Source: Hyaloscypha bicolor E (Eukaryota; Ascomycota; Leotiomycetes; Helotiales; Hyaloscyphaceae). Taken from it: a stretch of DNA of 64,000 bases. Below the pieces are notes generated by a model. That model ran no database searches. It was not told the DNA's origin and worked only from the letters and a program-made list of their open reading frames with translations. Both the position numbers and the translations under genes were made by a program. Shown here in pieces: positions 48,400-60,689 of this stretch. The number at the start of each line of letters is the position of its first letter. Within the stretch, counting starts at the first letter, position 1. Location: the NCBI RefSeq assembly GCF_002865645.1, contig NW_020194517.1:1-64000 (forward strand). The letters run 5' to 3'.

Positions 48400-48621
48400 A
48401 AAAAACTACTAGATTTTTCCATTATATAAAGATTTAGAAATAAGACTTCTAGTAATTAATTATATAAAACTAAAATAATATATAAAGTTCTCTAATAATT
48501 ATAAAAAGCTTTTATAATATAGTTCTAATAGCTATTAGAGCTAGCTATATAATAAGTAAACTTAATAATAAATTTAGTTATATAAATTAATTTAATTAAT
48601 AAATATATAATAATTTCGAAT

Positions 48622-48912
48622 TCTTTATAAATATAATATTTAAGGCTTAGAAAATAAAGTAAAAGGTTTCTTATAAAAATGATTTAAAATTAAAGAAAAG
48701 AAAACTAGAATATAAAAGGCTATAAGGAAATATATATATCCTATAATATACTAGTTTATAAAAGGCTTAGTTTTTTTATAAAATATTTCTAATATATTTC
48801 AAATATATTTAAAAGATAACAGAATATAAATAATAGAATATAAATAATAAAATATAAATAATTATATTAAGTAATTATATTAAGTAATAAAATTAAAAGC
48901 TAAATTATAATA
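48622..48912 (-). repeat. gypsy G2 LTR (3' LTR, left)
   Basis: Matches 33595-33897, 59135-59582 and 63593-63838. Holds about four 14-bp units (48826-48860). Segment 48913-49735 inside it is AT-rich with a weak minus-strand frame (near 48970) that resembles 63892-63840, the end of the gypsy coding region. Confidence 0.6.
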
Positions 48913-49548
48913 TTACTTTTTTTTTAAAAAAAAATAAGCTTATTTTCGAGCTTTATAAAAACTATTAATCTATTTTTATATTTACTTTATATAATCTTAA
49001 ATAAGCTATTATAATTTATATAATTAATTTATTAATATTTTAGTTTTATTTTTATTTTTATTTAGCTTTTCCTTAAATAAACTAGCTTTAATAAGAAAGT
49101 TCTAATCTAAAGAAATATAAGAATTATAGTCTTTTTTAGTTATAAATAGAAATTAGCTAATAGTTTTATATTAAAAAAAGGTTTATTAATAATAATTAAT
49201 ATATAAATATAATTTCTAATTAAAGTACTAATTAATAATCTTTATTTATTTAAGAATAATTAGCTATTAAAAGCTTGAGCTTAATACTAAATCTTATATA
49301 AAATTTATTTTAAAAATCGAATATAAATTAGAGTTTTTAATTTAATATAATTATTTAATATATTATATAAAGTAAAAATAGAAATACTACTTATTTAATT
49401 ATAATTATATCTTATACGAGAATTATAATTAGATATTTAAATAAGTAATTTATAAATATAGTAATTATATTATAACTTGCTTTATTTTTTAAATAATTAA
49501 GAACTAGAAGAAAATAAAATAAACTAGGCTTTTTATTTCTTAATATAT

Positions 49549-49715
49549 ATAATCTTTTATAAATATAATAATTACTATAATATTAATTAATATTTTTATT
49601 TATAAATAACTAGTAATATTATTTTTTAAATAATTAATAAAGCTTTATATATTTAAAATATTTAAAAAAGATTTTATTATATATTATAGTAATTATTATA
49701 TTTATAAAAGATTAT
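49549..49715. repeat. perfect 34-bp inverted repeat
   Basis: Bases 49549-49582 and 49682-49715 are exact reverse complements, 99 bp apart. The arms are AT-only apart from a few C/G positions (such as AATCTTTT and AAAAGATT). Confidence 0.85.
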
Positions 49716-49734
49716 ATTTAATAAGAGCTTCTAA

Positions 49735-50668
49735 TAATACTTTTATAAGAGTAATTATAATAGAGGCTATTAATAAAGCTTTTAAAAGAATATTTTTTTC
49801 TAGAAAAATTATATCTTTAATAAAAAAAAATTTAAAAAGTCTTTAATATATATTTGATTTTTAGAACCGAATTCTGAATTAAATAAGCTAATTTTATAAA
49901 GTATTATTATAAGCTATAAGTTATAAATAATCTCTAAATTAATTTTATTTCTAGAAAAAAATACTTGAATTTATAACTTTTTCTTAATTTGGTTTTAAAT
50001 ATTAATTTTATTTTTATAATAAAGTATTTATTTATTTATTTAATTTTTTAGAATAATATATAAACTTGAAATAATAATAAAATAAAAGTTTAGCTTATCT
50101 AGCTTATTAAAAAAAGAGCTTTTTAATAATTATAAAATACTTTAAAATATAATAATTAAAATAAATCTTAAAAAGAATATTTTAAAAGTCTTTTAGTTTA
50201 GCTTTTTATTTCTCTAATACTTATATTATAATAAATATCTTTTTATTATTTATATTATAATTAAGCTTTATTAAAAATATAATTTTAAAAAAATAAGCTA
50301 TAAAATATTAAAAATCTATTTTTGAGTTTTATTAAAAAAATAAATCTATAATTATTTCTATTATTATAATTATTTCTATTATTATAATTATTTCTATTAT
50401 TATAATTATTTCTATTATTATAATTATTATAATTATTATAATTATTTCTATTATTATAATTATTTCTATTATTATAATTATTTCTATTATTATAATATTA
50501 TAAAACTAAAATAGAAATTATAGCTTTTTTTAGATAATTAAAAGCTATTTAATATTACTTGAATTATTTAAAATAAAATATTTATAGAAATTATAAAGCT
50601 AATAAAGAACTATATATTCTTAATTATTTTTAGGAATTACTAGTTATATATTACTTTAATTTTATTAG
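49735..50668 (-). pseudogene. gypsy G2 pol remnant, right of the copia B break
   Basis: Collinear with 22611-23690 in G1 except that G1 has the 164-bp insertion. On the minus strand it is the part after the RT core. Dense stops. An 18-bp satellite occupies 50348-50496. Confidence 0.55.
50348..50496. repeat. 18-bp minisatellite
   Basis: About eight tandem units of TATTATAATTATTTC-type sequence with a few 9-bp (TAATTATTA) variants. G1 has only a single such motif at the matching place (about 23440), so the array grew in G2. Confidence 0.85.
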
Positions 50669-50953
50669 TATTAGTTTACTAGTAATATATAATATTATTA
50701 TATAATTATAAAATACTATTTATATAAAGTTAGTAAAGTTATTATTTAGAAATAGGAATTATAATATTAAGATATTAATATATAATCTCTAAAATTACTA
50801 AGCCTAAAAGAGTCTAGTTTACTAATTGAGTTATTTATAGAATACGAGATTATATAACTATATTTTATATCTTATATTTTATTATTTATATCTCATATCT
50901 CATATCTCGTAATTATATATATAATTTCTAAAGAAATAGCTATACTAATATTA
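50669..50953 (-). repeat. copia B LTR (3' LTR, left)
   Basis: Begins TATTAGTTTACTAG; 285 bp. Contains a TATCTCATATCTCATATCTC run near 50890. Confidence 0.7.
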
Positions 50954-51219
50954 GAAACTTTCTAAAAACGCGAAAAACTAATACTTCTTTCTAATTATAT
51001 ATAAATTCCCTAATCCGGCCTAGTATTAGACTTCCTAAATACTTTATATATCTGTATTATTTCTAAGGTTTTAGTTATATATTAAAGGCTATAGCCTTTT
51101 ATATATAACTTCTTTTCTTATAATATTCTTCTATTTTATATATCTATTTCCTGCCTTATTTATACTCGATTTATTTCTCTATATCTAATTATATAATATT
51201 TATATTAATTAGATACTTA

Positions 51220-54200
51220 AGGATATTTATTAGCTTCGATTTTATTATAGAATTAATAGAATTTAATTCTCTTTTAATCTATTTAACTTCTATAATCTCT
51301 TATTATTTATATATCTAGTAAAGATATATTATATTAATTATTAAATACTTTTCTCGAGTTATTTCTAATTTAATAAAGTATTAATATAATAACTTCAAAT
51401 CTATATAAACTACTAGTAATAGTTATATTTTTAGTACTTTATTAATTATAGATTTAACTAAAATACCTATATTAAAGCTATAAGTTATATTATAGAATTC
51501 TAAAGCTAGAATACTTCTAGTAATTCTCTTATATTTAGTAAAGAACTAGTAAATAATATTAGTATATCTAGTTTCGTTTATTAGAACTAGAATATATCCG
51601 ATTTAAGAAAAGAGTTCTTTATTATTTATAAATAAAGTATTTATAAAAATAATTAAATATAAGAATTTCTTTATTAGCTTTACGAATCTTAATTCTCTAA
51701 TAATATTCTTAATTTACTATTAAATATACTTATTAAATACCTTTATATTAGTCTCTAAAAATTTAATAGCTTAAATAGTAATTAATAGGTTATATAAAGC
51801 TTTTAGTTAATAGACTAATATAATATATATTTTTCTAATATATTAGTTCTTAATAAAAACATCTTAATAAATAGTACTTCTATTATTTATAGTAATAATA
51901 TTCTTTATAAAAATAGTTTAAAGGTTTTTATATTAGTATTTCTATATAAAAGTAATTCTAGTAGTATTTATATAAATAATACCTTTATTAAATTTGAAAT
52001 TATAATTAATAATAAGGTATTTATATTTCTTAATTAAGAACTTAGTTTTTTAAAGCTTTAGTTATTCTATTTTTATAAAATTATTAGTTCTAATAAATAG
52101 AATATTATTAGTTTAAAAGCTAATAATTTTAAAGAATTACTTATTATAAAAAAGGCAAGAATTATAAGTTAATTATTTTATAAAAAGCTTATTAATATAA
52201 TAGAAATAATAAGTTTTAAACTAGTAGTTTCTAGCTTCTAATATATTATATAATAGTTTTATAATCTTTAGAATAGAATTATTATTTAGATTTAGTTCTC
52301 TAATAAGCTTATAAAATAAATTAATATAAAAATTATAATTAAATAAGGTTATTAATTAGATATAAGCTTATAAGATATTATATAAATATAGTTCTATAAT
52401 ATCTATTATTATAGTAATAATACTAAGAATAATTCTTTAGCTAATATATTAAATAATAAGTAATTATATTAATACTATATATTTATTACTATTATTATAA
52501 GCCTAAATAACTAGTTTTAATTTCTTAAACTTTTTCTTTATATCCTTATTATTAATCTTATTAATAAACCGGGAATTAAAAATATATATTTCTTTTAGTA
52601 CCTAAAATCTAGAAATAATCTTAAATATATTCTTTTCTAGAAAACTAGTAATTTTAATTTAGAGAAAGTTCTTATATAGGTTATTATCTTATAGGAATAC
52701 TATAATATCCGGGTTTTTATAAAAGTATTCTCTATTATATTTTAGTAAAATAGCAGGAATAATAAAAGGAATTATATCTATATTACTTTTAATCTTATTA
52801 TAAAGTTTAGAAATAAGTTTAGATTTGCGGCTATTAGTAATAACCTTAATATTTCCTATATAAAAGAGCTTTATAGAAATTAAATAAAAGATAATATTAC
52901 TATATAATAAAGCTAGTATATAGTTTTCCTTATTAATAGCTACTAGCTTATATAGCCTATTCTAATTACTAAATTAACTAATATTTCTTTTATATTATAT
53001 AAAAATATTCGAATTTAAAAGAAATTTATAAATATTAGTAATACTAGAGCTATTTCGAGTATTTAGAATATTTATAATTTAGTATTTAGCTTAAAGCTTC
53101 TGAATTTCTATTATTACCTTTTTAAATATTACTAATTACTATAATATAATTAGTAATAGGATATTATATTTAGTTATTTAAAATAAAATACTATAAACTA
53201 AAAGAGTTAGAATAATATTATTAGGTCTAGTGAAATTATTAATAGCCTTAAAAGCTATTTGAAATATAGTATTCTTATTAATTCTATTAATTTCGGTTAT
53301 AATAATAAGATAAATATATTAAATCGGGCTATAATAATATTCTATAATTCTAATAAAATTATAAGTTTCTATAGAAATAATTTTAATTTTAGTTCCTATA
53401 ATATTTATAAGTTAAGTAAACTTCTTATTAGTAAACTACTTTTCGGTATTTATTATAATCTAATTAAGAGAGCCTAAATAGGTATTAATCTAATATTACT
53501 TTAGGATATCTCAAATATATAATATACTAATATTTTAAAGCTATTAGCCGACTTAATATTAAGTACTTTTATTAATAATATAAAATATAAGCTTATTAAA
53601 AATATAGAAAATATTAATAATAATAGAATAATTAAAGCAAATATTATTTTTTAGGTTAAACTTGAATTATTTTAGTAATTATTCGAATTTCTAGTATTAG
53701 TTATAGTATTTTATAAGGTATTTAAGGGCTTTTATATTAATATTATAGCCTGCTTATTCTAGTATATTTCGGAGCTTATTAATAAATAAATAACTAAAAT
53801 AATAATATAAATATTATAATTCGATTTTTATAAAAAAGCAAGAATTATAAATAAAGAATTCGGAAATAAAGCTTTATAAAATAGTATTTTAAAATAGGAA
53901 AAAATATCTAAAATATTATATTATAAATATAAAGTATTTAGTAAAAGTAATAAAATAATTAATAAGATTATTAAAATAAACCCCTAGCTTATTTATATTA
54001 GCCAAGCTAAATAGAAATAGAATTTTTATAAATATAATATAGAATTATATTTATTTAATTAGTATTTTTACTATTATAAATCTAATAGAGAATATAGATC
54101 TAATATTAAACTAAATATTAATTTAATCTTTAGTAATTTTATTAAGTTAGATATTATTATTAGTTTATTATAAAGCTTGAAATTAGTTAGAACTAGTAAT

Positions 54201-55360
54201 TAAAAATCTAGAAGCTCTAGTATTAATTAAAATTTTATAAAAGTAATAAATATTATATCTTTTATTTATTTAACGAATTCTAAGATATAGTTTTTGCCTA
54301 TTATCTAATATATAAGAAAAAGAGAAGTAAAGTTATTTATAAGAATATTAGTTATAGAAATAATAAGAATAGAAATAATAGAAGTAACTAGAAAGCTTTT
54401 AATAAAAGAAAAATAAAATTTCAAATTAAATTTCTTTTCTTTATTTATTTCTACTAGTAAGGCTTTAAAAGCATTATTCTTTAGTTTATTTTTACTATTT
54501 TTATTATTTTCTTCTTTTTTAATTTTAGTAATATATTATATATAAGTATTACTAAAGTATTTATTAAAGTTATAAAAGTTTCGGGATCTAAATTAATAAA
54601 TATTTCTATTTTTAAATCGAGCCTTTTTAGTTTCTTATTTTTCTAATATATATTTCTATAAATAATATTCGAGTTTCTTATATATAAAATATAACTTCGA
54701 AATATAATTATTATAATTATAGGACTTGAAATAGTTATTACGGGATTTAAAGTTATAACTAGGTCCGTATTAATAATTTCTAAATAAATAATAGCTTGGA
54801 AGATTTTAAGAATAGTATTATTAATTAGTAAAAAGATTTCAATATTAATTTATTATTTCTTCTTATAAGTAATAATAAATAATTAGAGCTTATTAATAAA
54901 TTAGCCGAGATTAAAAAAAGAATCCGAGACTATATATTAGTATATTAGTATATTTTAATAAAAAGTAATAATCTTATTATATAAGAATTCGGTATTTTAT
55001 AAAATAAATACTAGTTTATATTATAATTTATATAAGTTTAAATATTGTTTTTTCGGGATATTAAGCTATTATAATTACTATTATAATAATATTCTATTTA
55101 TCTAAGTTTTAATATTAGAAACCAGGGCCCTTAAAGAAACTATAAATATTTATATAGGCCTTTTTATATATATATTAAAAGCGCTAGTTATTATAAAAGT
55201 AATCTTATACTAGTTTCTTTAATATAATAGAGAAAGCTCTTACTAATATCTCTTATAAAAGCTTTATATATTAATAAATATTAAGAAAAATAGCAAGTTT
55301 TTAATTAAAACTATTATTAGTTCTATTATACTTTTATATCTTAATATATATCTTTATTAT
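51220..55360 (-). pseudogene. copia B gag-pol remnant
   Basis: Collinear with copia A and C. On the minus strand it carries, from right to left, gag with a Tyr-for-Cys zinc-finger ghost near 54700, the GAG-pre-integrase region (about 53830-53700), RT (about 52800-52000) and RNase H (about 51560-51240). Every domain is interrupted by TAA/TAG stops. The short + strand ORF at 53259-53477 is antisense and spurious. Confidence 0.7.
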
Positions 55361-56629
55361 TTCTCTAATTAGCTTTATAATAAGAGGGCTAGCTAAAGAG
55401 CTATTTAGAAATAGTAAAGATAATAGAAAATTATTAGTTTTAGCTCTTTATAATCTAGTATTAGTAAAAGTAATTATAAATAATAAAGAAGTAATAAATA
55501 ATAAAGAAATATAAGTAATAATTAGTTTAATATATTAATTTCTTATAATACTATTATTTAGAGATATATATAATAAGGTAATAAGACCTGTTTTAAGGTT
55601 TTATCTAATAGTAATAATACTATTAGTAATCTAGATATATTATTCTTTTCTTTAAATAGTATTAATTAAGAACTATATAATAGTAAAGTAATTATAATTA
55701 TATTTAATATAAATACTATTATATTATAAAATAGCTCGTAATTAATATAGTATATATTAATCTAGTTAATTAAATATCTCGAGATTAAAATTACTAAAAT
55801 TCTTCTTAAATAATTTCCAGAAGTTCTTATTAGTTAATTTCTCTATTTTATACTAGAATAATCTAGTATTAAGATAATTCAGGATTTTCTTATAATTAGA
55901 ACTAGCTAGATTAATATTATTTTTCTATTTCTTTATTTATTTATATTTATCCTAAAGATTTACTATCCCGAATTCTTAGAACTAAGCTTTTTCTAGTATA
56001 TATATATAATTTATAATAAAAGGAATTTAAGAATAAAGTAGTTTATAATAGGATTTAATAATAAAGATATCTAAATACCTAATTTAAATACTAGATATCT
56101 AATTTAGATATCTAATTAAAATACTAGATATTTTAGATATTTAGAAGTATTAAGAGTATTAAAGTAAATATTTTGCCCTTAAATATTTTATCTATAATAA
56201 GAAATTTAGAAAGTGAAATATTATAATTCCGGGAAAATCTAAAGCTTAAAAAACTCGATTTAATAATAAAATCAAAGTTATAGTTAAAAAGCTTTAAGGA
56301 TATATATAGGATATATATTTCGAAAAGAAAATTCTATAAATATAGGTATTATATAAATAGAAAAGATAGTTTTTAAGAAAGTAGTTTTAGAATTAAAAGA
56401 AATTAGTTTTAAAAAATAATAGAAATTAATTAAATAATTAATTAAATAGCTAACTACTTATTAATTAGTAAGAACTAAAGTTTTCTTCCTTAGGTTACCG
56501 GATACTTTTTTATAGAATTAATAAATAATTTCTTTTTTTAATATAGCTAGATTAATATTACTAAAGGCTATTAAATACCTCTTTTAGTTTAATTATTTTA
56601 TTTCTAATTTATAAGTACTAACTAATTAG

Positions 56630-56910
56630 TATTAATTTATTAATAATATATAATACTATTATATAATTATAAAATACTATTTATATAAGATTAGTAAAGT
56701 TATTATTTAGAAATGGGAATTATAATATTAAAATATTAATATATAATTCCTAAATTTATTAAGCCTAAAGAAATCTAGTTTATTAGTCGAATTATTTATA
56801 AAATATAAGATTATATAATTATATCTCGTATTTTATATCTTATTATCTATATCTCGTATTTTATATTCTATAACTATATATATAATTCTTAAAGAAATAG
56901 CTATATTAAT
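56630..56910 (-). repeat. copia B LTR (5' LTR, right)
   Basis: 281 bp, same orientation as 50669-50953. The bases beside the two LTRs (TTTTA-type) would fit a 5-bp target duplication, but the AT-rich setting makes this weak. Confidence 0.7.
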
Positions 56911-57540
56911 AATTAGAATATATTTTAATATTAGATATAAAAATAATAAAACTCAAGTATTTTATATATATAATTTTAAATTCCGATTTCTTAATATCTA
57001 TTTAAAGGCTAATAATATATAAATAATCTAATATATTTTATATATATTATTTATATTTTATTAGATTCTTTAAATAAATAAAAATATTATTAAAATATAT
57101 TATATAAAAATTATTTAAATATTTAAAAAAAATATTATTAATATAATTAGACTATTTATATAACCTTTCTAAAGAATATTATATTTATATATTTTATAAT
57201 AAATATAAAATATTATTAGCTTCTAAAAGTTCGAATTTATAGTTATATAATAAAAAGCTTAATAAATATCTAATTTAATATAAATTTTAGCTTTAAATAA
57301 TTAACTTAAAATTTTATTAATAAATAAAAGAAAATATTAATTCTTTTAAATAATATTATTTAAATAATAGAAATTAATATAAAAATATAAACCTCTATTT
57401 ATTTTTTTAATAAAAAGAACTAGTAAAATAAAGAAAGTTTAATTAGTTTTAATAAAGCCCTTAATTAGATTCTTTTTAAAAAAAATACTTAATTTTTAAA
57501 AGCTTTTAAATAAATTATTACTAGAAGAATTAGTATTTAA
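56911..57540 (-). pseudogene. gypsy G2 RT remnant
   Basis: Continues 49735-50668 across copia B. Minus-strand text near 57480 reads KGLIKTN, VLFIKK and LYFYINF, the same RT start as in G1 near 24290. Separated from gag by a deletion at about 57540. Confidence 0.55.
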
Positions 57541-57544
57541 TACT

Positions 57545-59080
57545 TTTAATTTCTTTATTATATCTAATTAAATAATATTTAATATAATAACCGAATTCGT
57601 TACAATTATAATCTTTAATAATTAAGAAATCTTTAATTATTATAAAATATTACTTATATTTATAAAAAGATATATATTTAATAAAAGTAATAAATATAAG
57701 ATTTTTCGGTTCTTTTTTAGAAATATAAAAAATATAATACTAAATAAAGCAAGTAATATTAATAAAAGAATTATTATAATATATATATACTAATTTCTAA
57801 AGCTTTAATAAAAGCTTCTTATTTAATTTATATTTAATATCTTAAAAACTAATATTATTTTTTATAAATAATTATAAAAAGAAAATATAAAACTTCTAAA
57901 ATATTTAACTAGAATATATTTAAAGCTTACTAAATTTATAATAAGTATTTTATATTTTATTAGAATTAAAGTATAGCCTTTTTAAATAAAAATATAATTC
58001 TAAGAACTAAAAATATTAATTCGAATTATTTTTATTTATATAAGAATTAATTAAAATAAAAGTATTATTTATAAGTTTATTAAAAATATAAATAATCTTA
58101 AGATTTTCTAAAAGATATAAATTAGTATTTCTTTATAGTTTGTTTTTAATTTAAACTAGCTAGTTATTAAAATTAGTACAATTTCTAATAAAGAAAATTA
58201 AATCTAAAAGCTTAATAACTTTAATATTTTTAAAAGAAATAAAAAATAGTTCGGAATTTTTTAGAAAGAGATTTAAAATAGCCGGAATTATAAGAATAAT
58301 AGAAGTAAATAAAGTAGAAATAACTAAAACTATTATAAACTAATTTATTATAATTATATAATATTTAATATTTTTCTCGAGTTTAATATTCTCAAAAATA
58401 GCTTTATTATAATTATAAATATTTTTATATAAAAGAGTTTTTTAAATATTTTTCTAATAGCTTTTTATAATAATATTAATATTTAAAAATAAAGTATTAA
58501 ATTTCCTGGCCTATTTATATAATTCTTTAATAATAATATAATTATTAGTTTTTAGAAGCTTTATAATAAAAGTAAATAAATTTATTTCTATAAATTTATT
58601 TATAATTTATTTATAAATATTAATATAATATTTAATTTAAAAAAAGCTATTAATAGAATAATTTAAACTAATAAAAGCTTTAAAAACCTTAATAAAAGTT
58701 AATATAATTTCTAGTTATATAATATTCTAGAAAATTAATTTATTATATATTTTTATTATTATATTTTTTCTAGTAATTTTATTACTAGTATATATATAAG
58801 ACTTATAAGATTATAAAATAGAGCTTAAGAATAATAATTAGATTATTAGCCTATAAATATCTATTATTTTAAAACTTAATTAAAAAGTAGCTTTTATATA
58901 AAGTTTTTTAATTTTTAGAGGTTTTAAATTTTTTTAATATATTACTAATATATATTTATAAAAATATAAATACCTAATTTATCTAAAGGTTTTAAAGGTT
59001 TTTACTTTTATTATTCTAGAATTTATTACTTATATTTTTAAAATTCTATTATTTTAATAATATTTATATTTCTAAAAATT
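57545..59080 (-). pseudogene. gypsy G2 gag remnant
   Basis: Matches 31750-33560 in G1. The zinc-knuckle ghost lies near 57600-57560, just before the abrupt jump into RT, so the protease region is deleted in this copy. Not translatable. Confidence 0.55.
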
Positions 59081-59134
59081 CTAAATTAGTTTATTTGAAA
59101 TTCTTTATTAAATTAAAAGAAATAAGCTCTAAAT

Positions 59135-59582
59135 ACTATTATAGATATAATATTTAGGGCTTAGAAAATAAAATAAAAGATTTCTTATAAAAATAATTTA
59201 AAGCTAAAAAAGAAAAAACTAGAATATAAAAAACTATAAAAAAAATTTTATAATATATTAATTTATAAAAAACTTAGCTTTTTAAATATCTCTAGTATAT
59301 TTTAAATATATTTTTCTAATAAAATAATTATATTATATATATTTAGAAAGTAATAGAATATAAATAATAAAATATAAATAATAAAATATAAATAATAAAA
59401 TATAAATAATAAAATATAAATAATAAAATATAAATAATAAAATATAAATAATATAAATAATAAAATATAAATAATAAAATATAAATAATAAAATATAAAT
59501 AATAAAATATAAATAATAAAATATAAATAATAAAATATAAATAATTATATTAGCTAATAAGATTAAAAGCTAAATTATAATA
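59135..59582 (-). repeat. gypsy G2 LTR (5' LTR, right) with expanded satellite
   Basis: Core at 59135-59340, then the 14-bp array at 59355-59545, then the shared edge near TAAATTATAAT at 59570-59582. Longer than the other LTRs only because of the array. Confidence 0.65.
59355..59545. repeat. 14-bp minisatellite, about 13 units
   Basis: Tandem ATAATAAAATATAA-type units, nearly identical, inside a gypsy LTR. The less mutated form of this kind of unit may be seen in the TATCCCGTATCCCGTATCCC run at 60345-60364. Confidence 0.9.
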
Positions 59583-60096
59583 TAAATATTCTTTTTATTT
59601 TCTTTTATAAAATAACTAAAAGCTTATTTTTAAATTCTAATAAATTTAATAGAAATAACTTAATTTTATATTTCTAGTTTAAAAGACTTTTATAAATAAA
59701 GCTAGAAATTAATAAAGAAGTAATTAATAAAGAGAAAAAGAGAAATTAATATAAATTCAAATATTTATTTAAAGTAGTAATAAATTAAATATATTTATAA
59801 TTAAAATATATTTAGAAAAAAAAGAAGTTTATAATTAAAAAATAATTTAAATAAATAAATCTAGTCTTTTATAATTTATAAAAGTAATAAAAGACTTTAA
59901 AGAAATCAAATTAAATTTAGTAGAAATTAATTTCTTTAGGCAAATTCTTAAATAATTTTAATTATTTAATTCTAGAAATAAAAGAATAAAAATAGTAAAA
60001 TAAAAATAAAAAAGAATATTTTAAAGCTATTATTATAACTAAATATATAAAAGAAATAATAGAAATATATAAAAAAAAAATTATATAAGAAATATT
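59583..60096. other. AT-rich DNA, no gene recognised
   Basis: Short stretch between gypsy G2 and copia C with no frame or repeat that I could assign. Confidence 0.6.
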
Positions 60097-60400
60097 TATT
60101 AGTTTATTAGGAATATATAATACTATTATATAGGTATAGAAGTACTATTTATATAAGGTTAGTAAAGTTATTATTCAGAAATAGGAATTATAGTACTATA
60201 ATATTAATATATAATTCCTAAATTTACTAAGCCTAAAGGAATCTAGTCTACTAGTCGAGTTACTAATAGGATATAAGGTTATATAACTATATCCCGTATC
60301 CCATATCTTATTACTTATATCCCATTACTTATTACTTATATCCCGTATCCCGTATCCCGTAACTATATATATAACTCCCAGAGAAATAGCTATACTAATA
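60097..60400 (-). repeat. copia C LTR (3' LTR)
   Basis: 304 bp, begins TATTAGTTTATTAGG. Contains a TATCCCGTA-type tandem run near 60293-60365 that is better preserved than in the other copies. Confidence 0.7.
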
Positions 60401-60689
60401 CTAGAAACTTTCTAAAAATACAAAAAACAGTATTTCTTTCTAATTATATATAAATTCCCTAATCCGGCCTAGTACCAGATTTTCCAAATACTCTATATAT
60501 TTATATTACTTCTAAGGTTTTAGTTATATACTAAAGGCTATAGCCTTTTATATATAACTTCTCCTTCTATAATATTCTCCTATTCCATATATTTATTTTC
60601 TGCCCTATTTATACTCGACCTATTTCTCTATATCTAATTATATAGTATTTGTATTAATTAGATACTTAAGAATATTTATTAGCTTCGAT

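Larger units (their letters stand above)
50669..56910 (-). mobile_element. copia B, RIP-degraded Ty1/copia element
   Basis: 6.24 kb with a direct LTR pair (50669-50953 and 56630-56910). Inserted in gypsy G2: the gypsy RT text stops at about 50660 and resumes at about 56911, and joins there to match the uninterrupted G1 copy at about 23690. Coding is on the minus strand. Segment 55360-56629 is AT-rich leader/gag DNA without a readable frame. Confidence 0.8.
48622..59582 (-). mobile_element. gypsy copy G2 (minus), interrupted by copia B
   Basis: Two LTRs in the same orientation (about 48622-48912 and 59135-59582) bracket gag (about 59080-57545), RT (about 57540-56930) and, after copia B, RNase H/linker (about 50650-49735). 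Removing copia B leaves about 4.7 kb, shorter than usual, and part of gag-protease and probably integrase have been deleted. G1 and G2 share order and sequence. Confidence 0.65.

Noticed and set aside
53259..53477. 72-codon Asn/Ile/Tyr-rich ORF
   Set aside because: Chance frame on the antisense of copia B; not conserved as an ORF in copies A and C.
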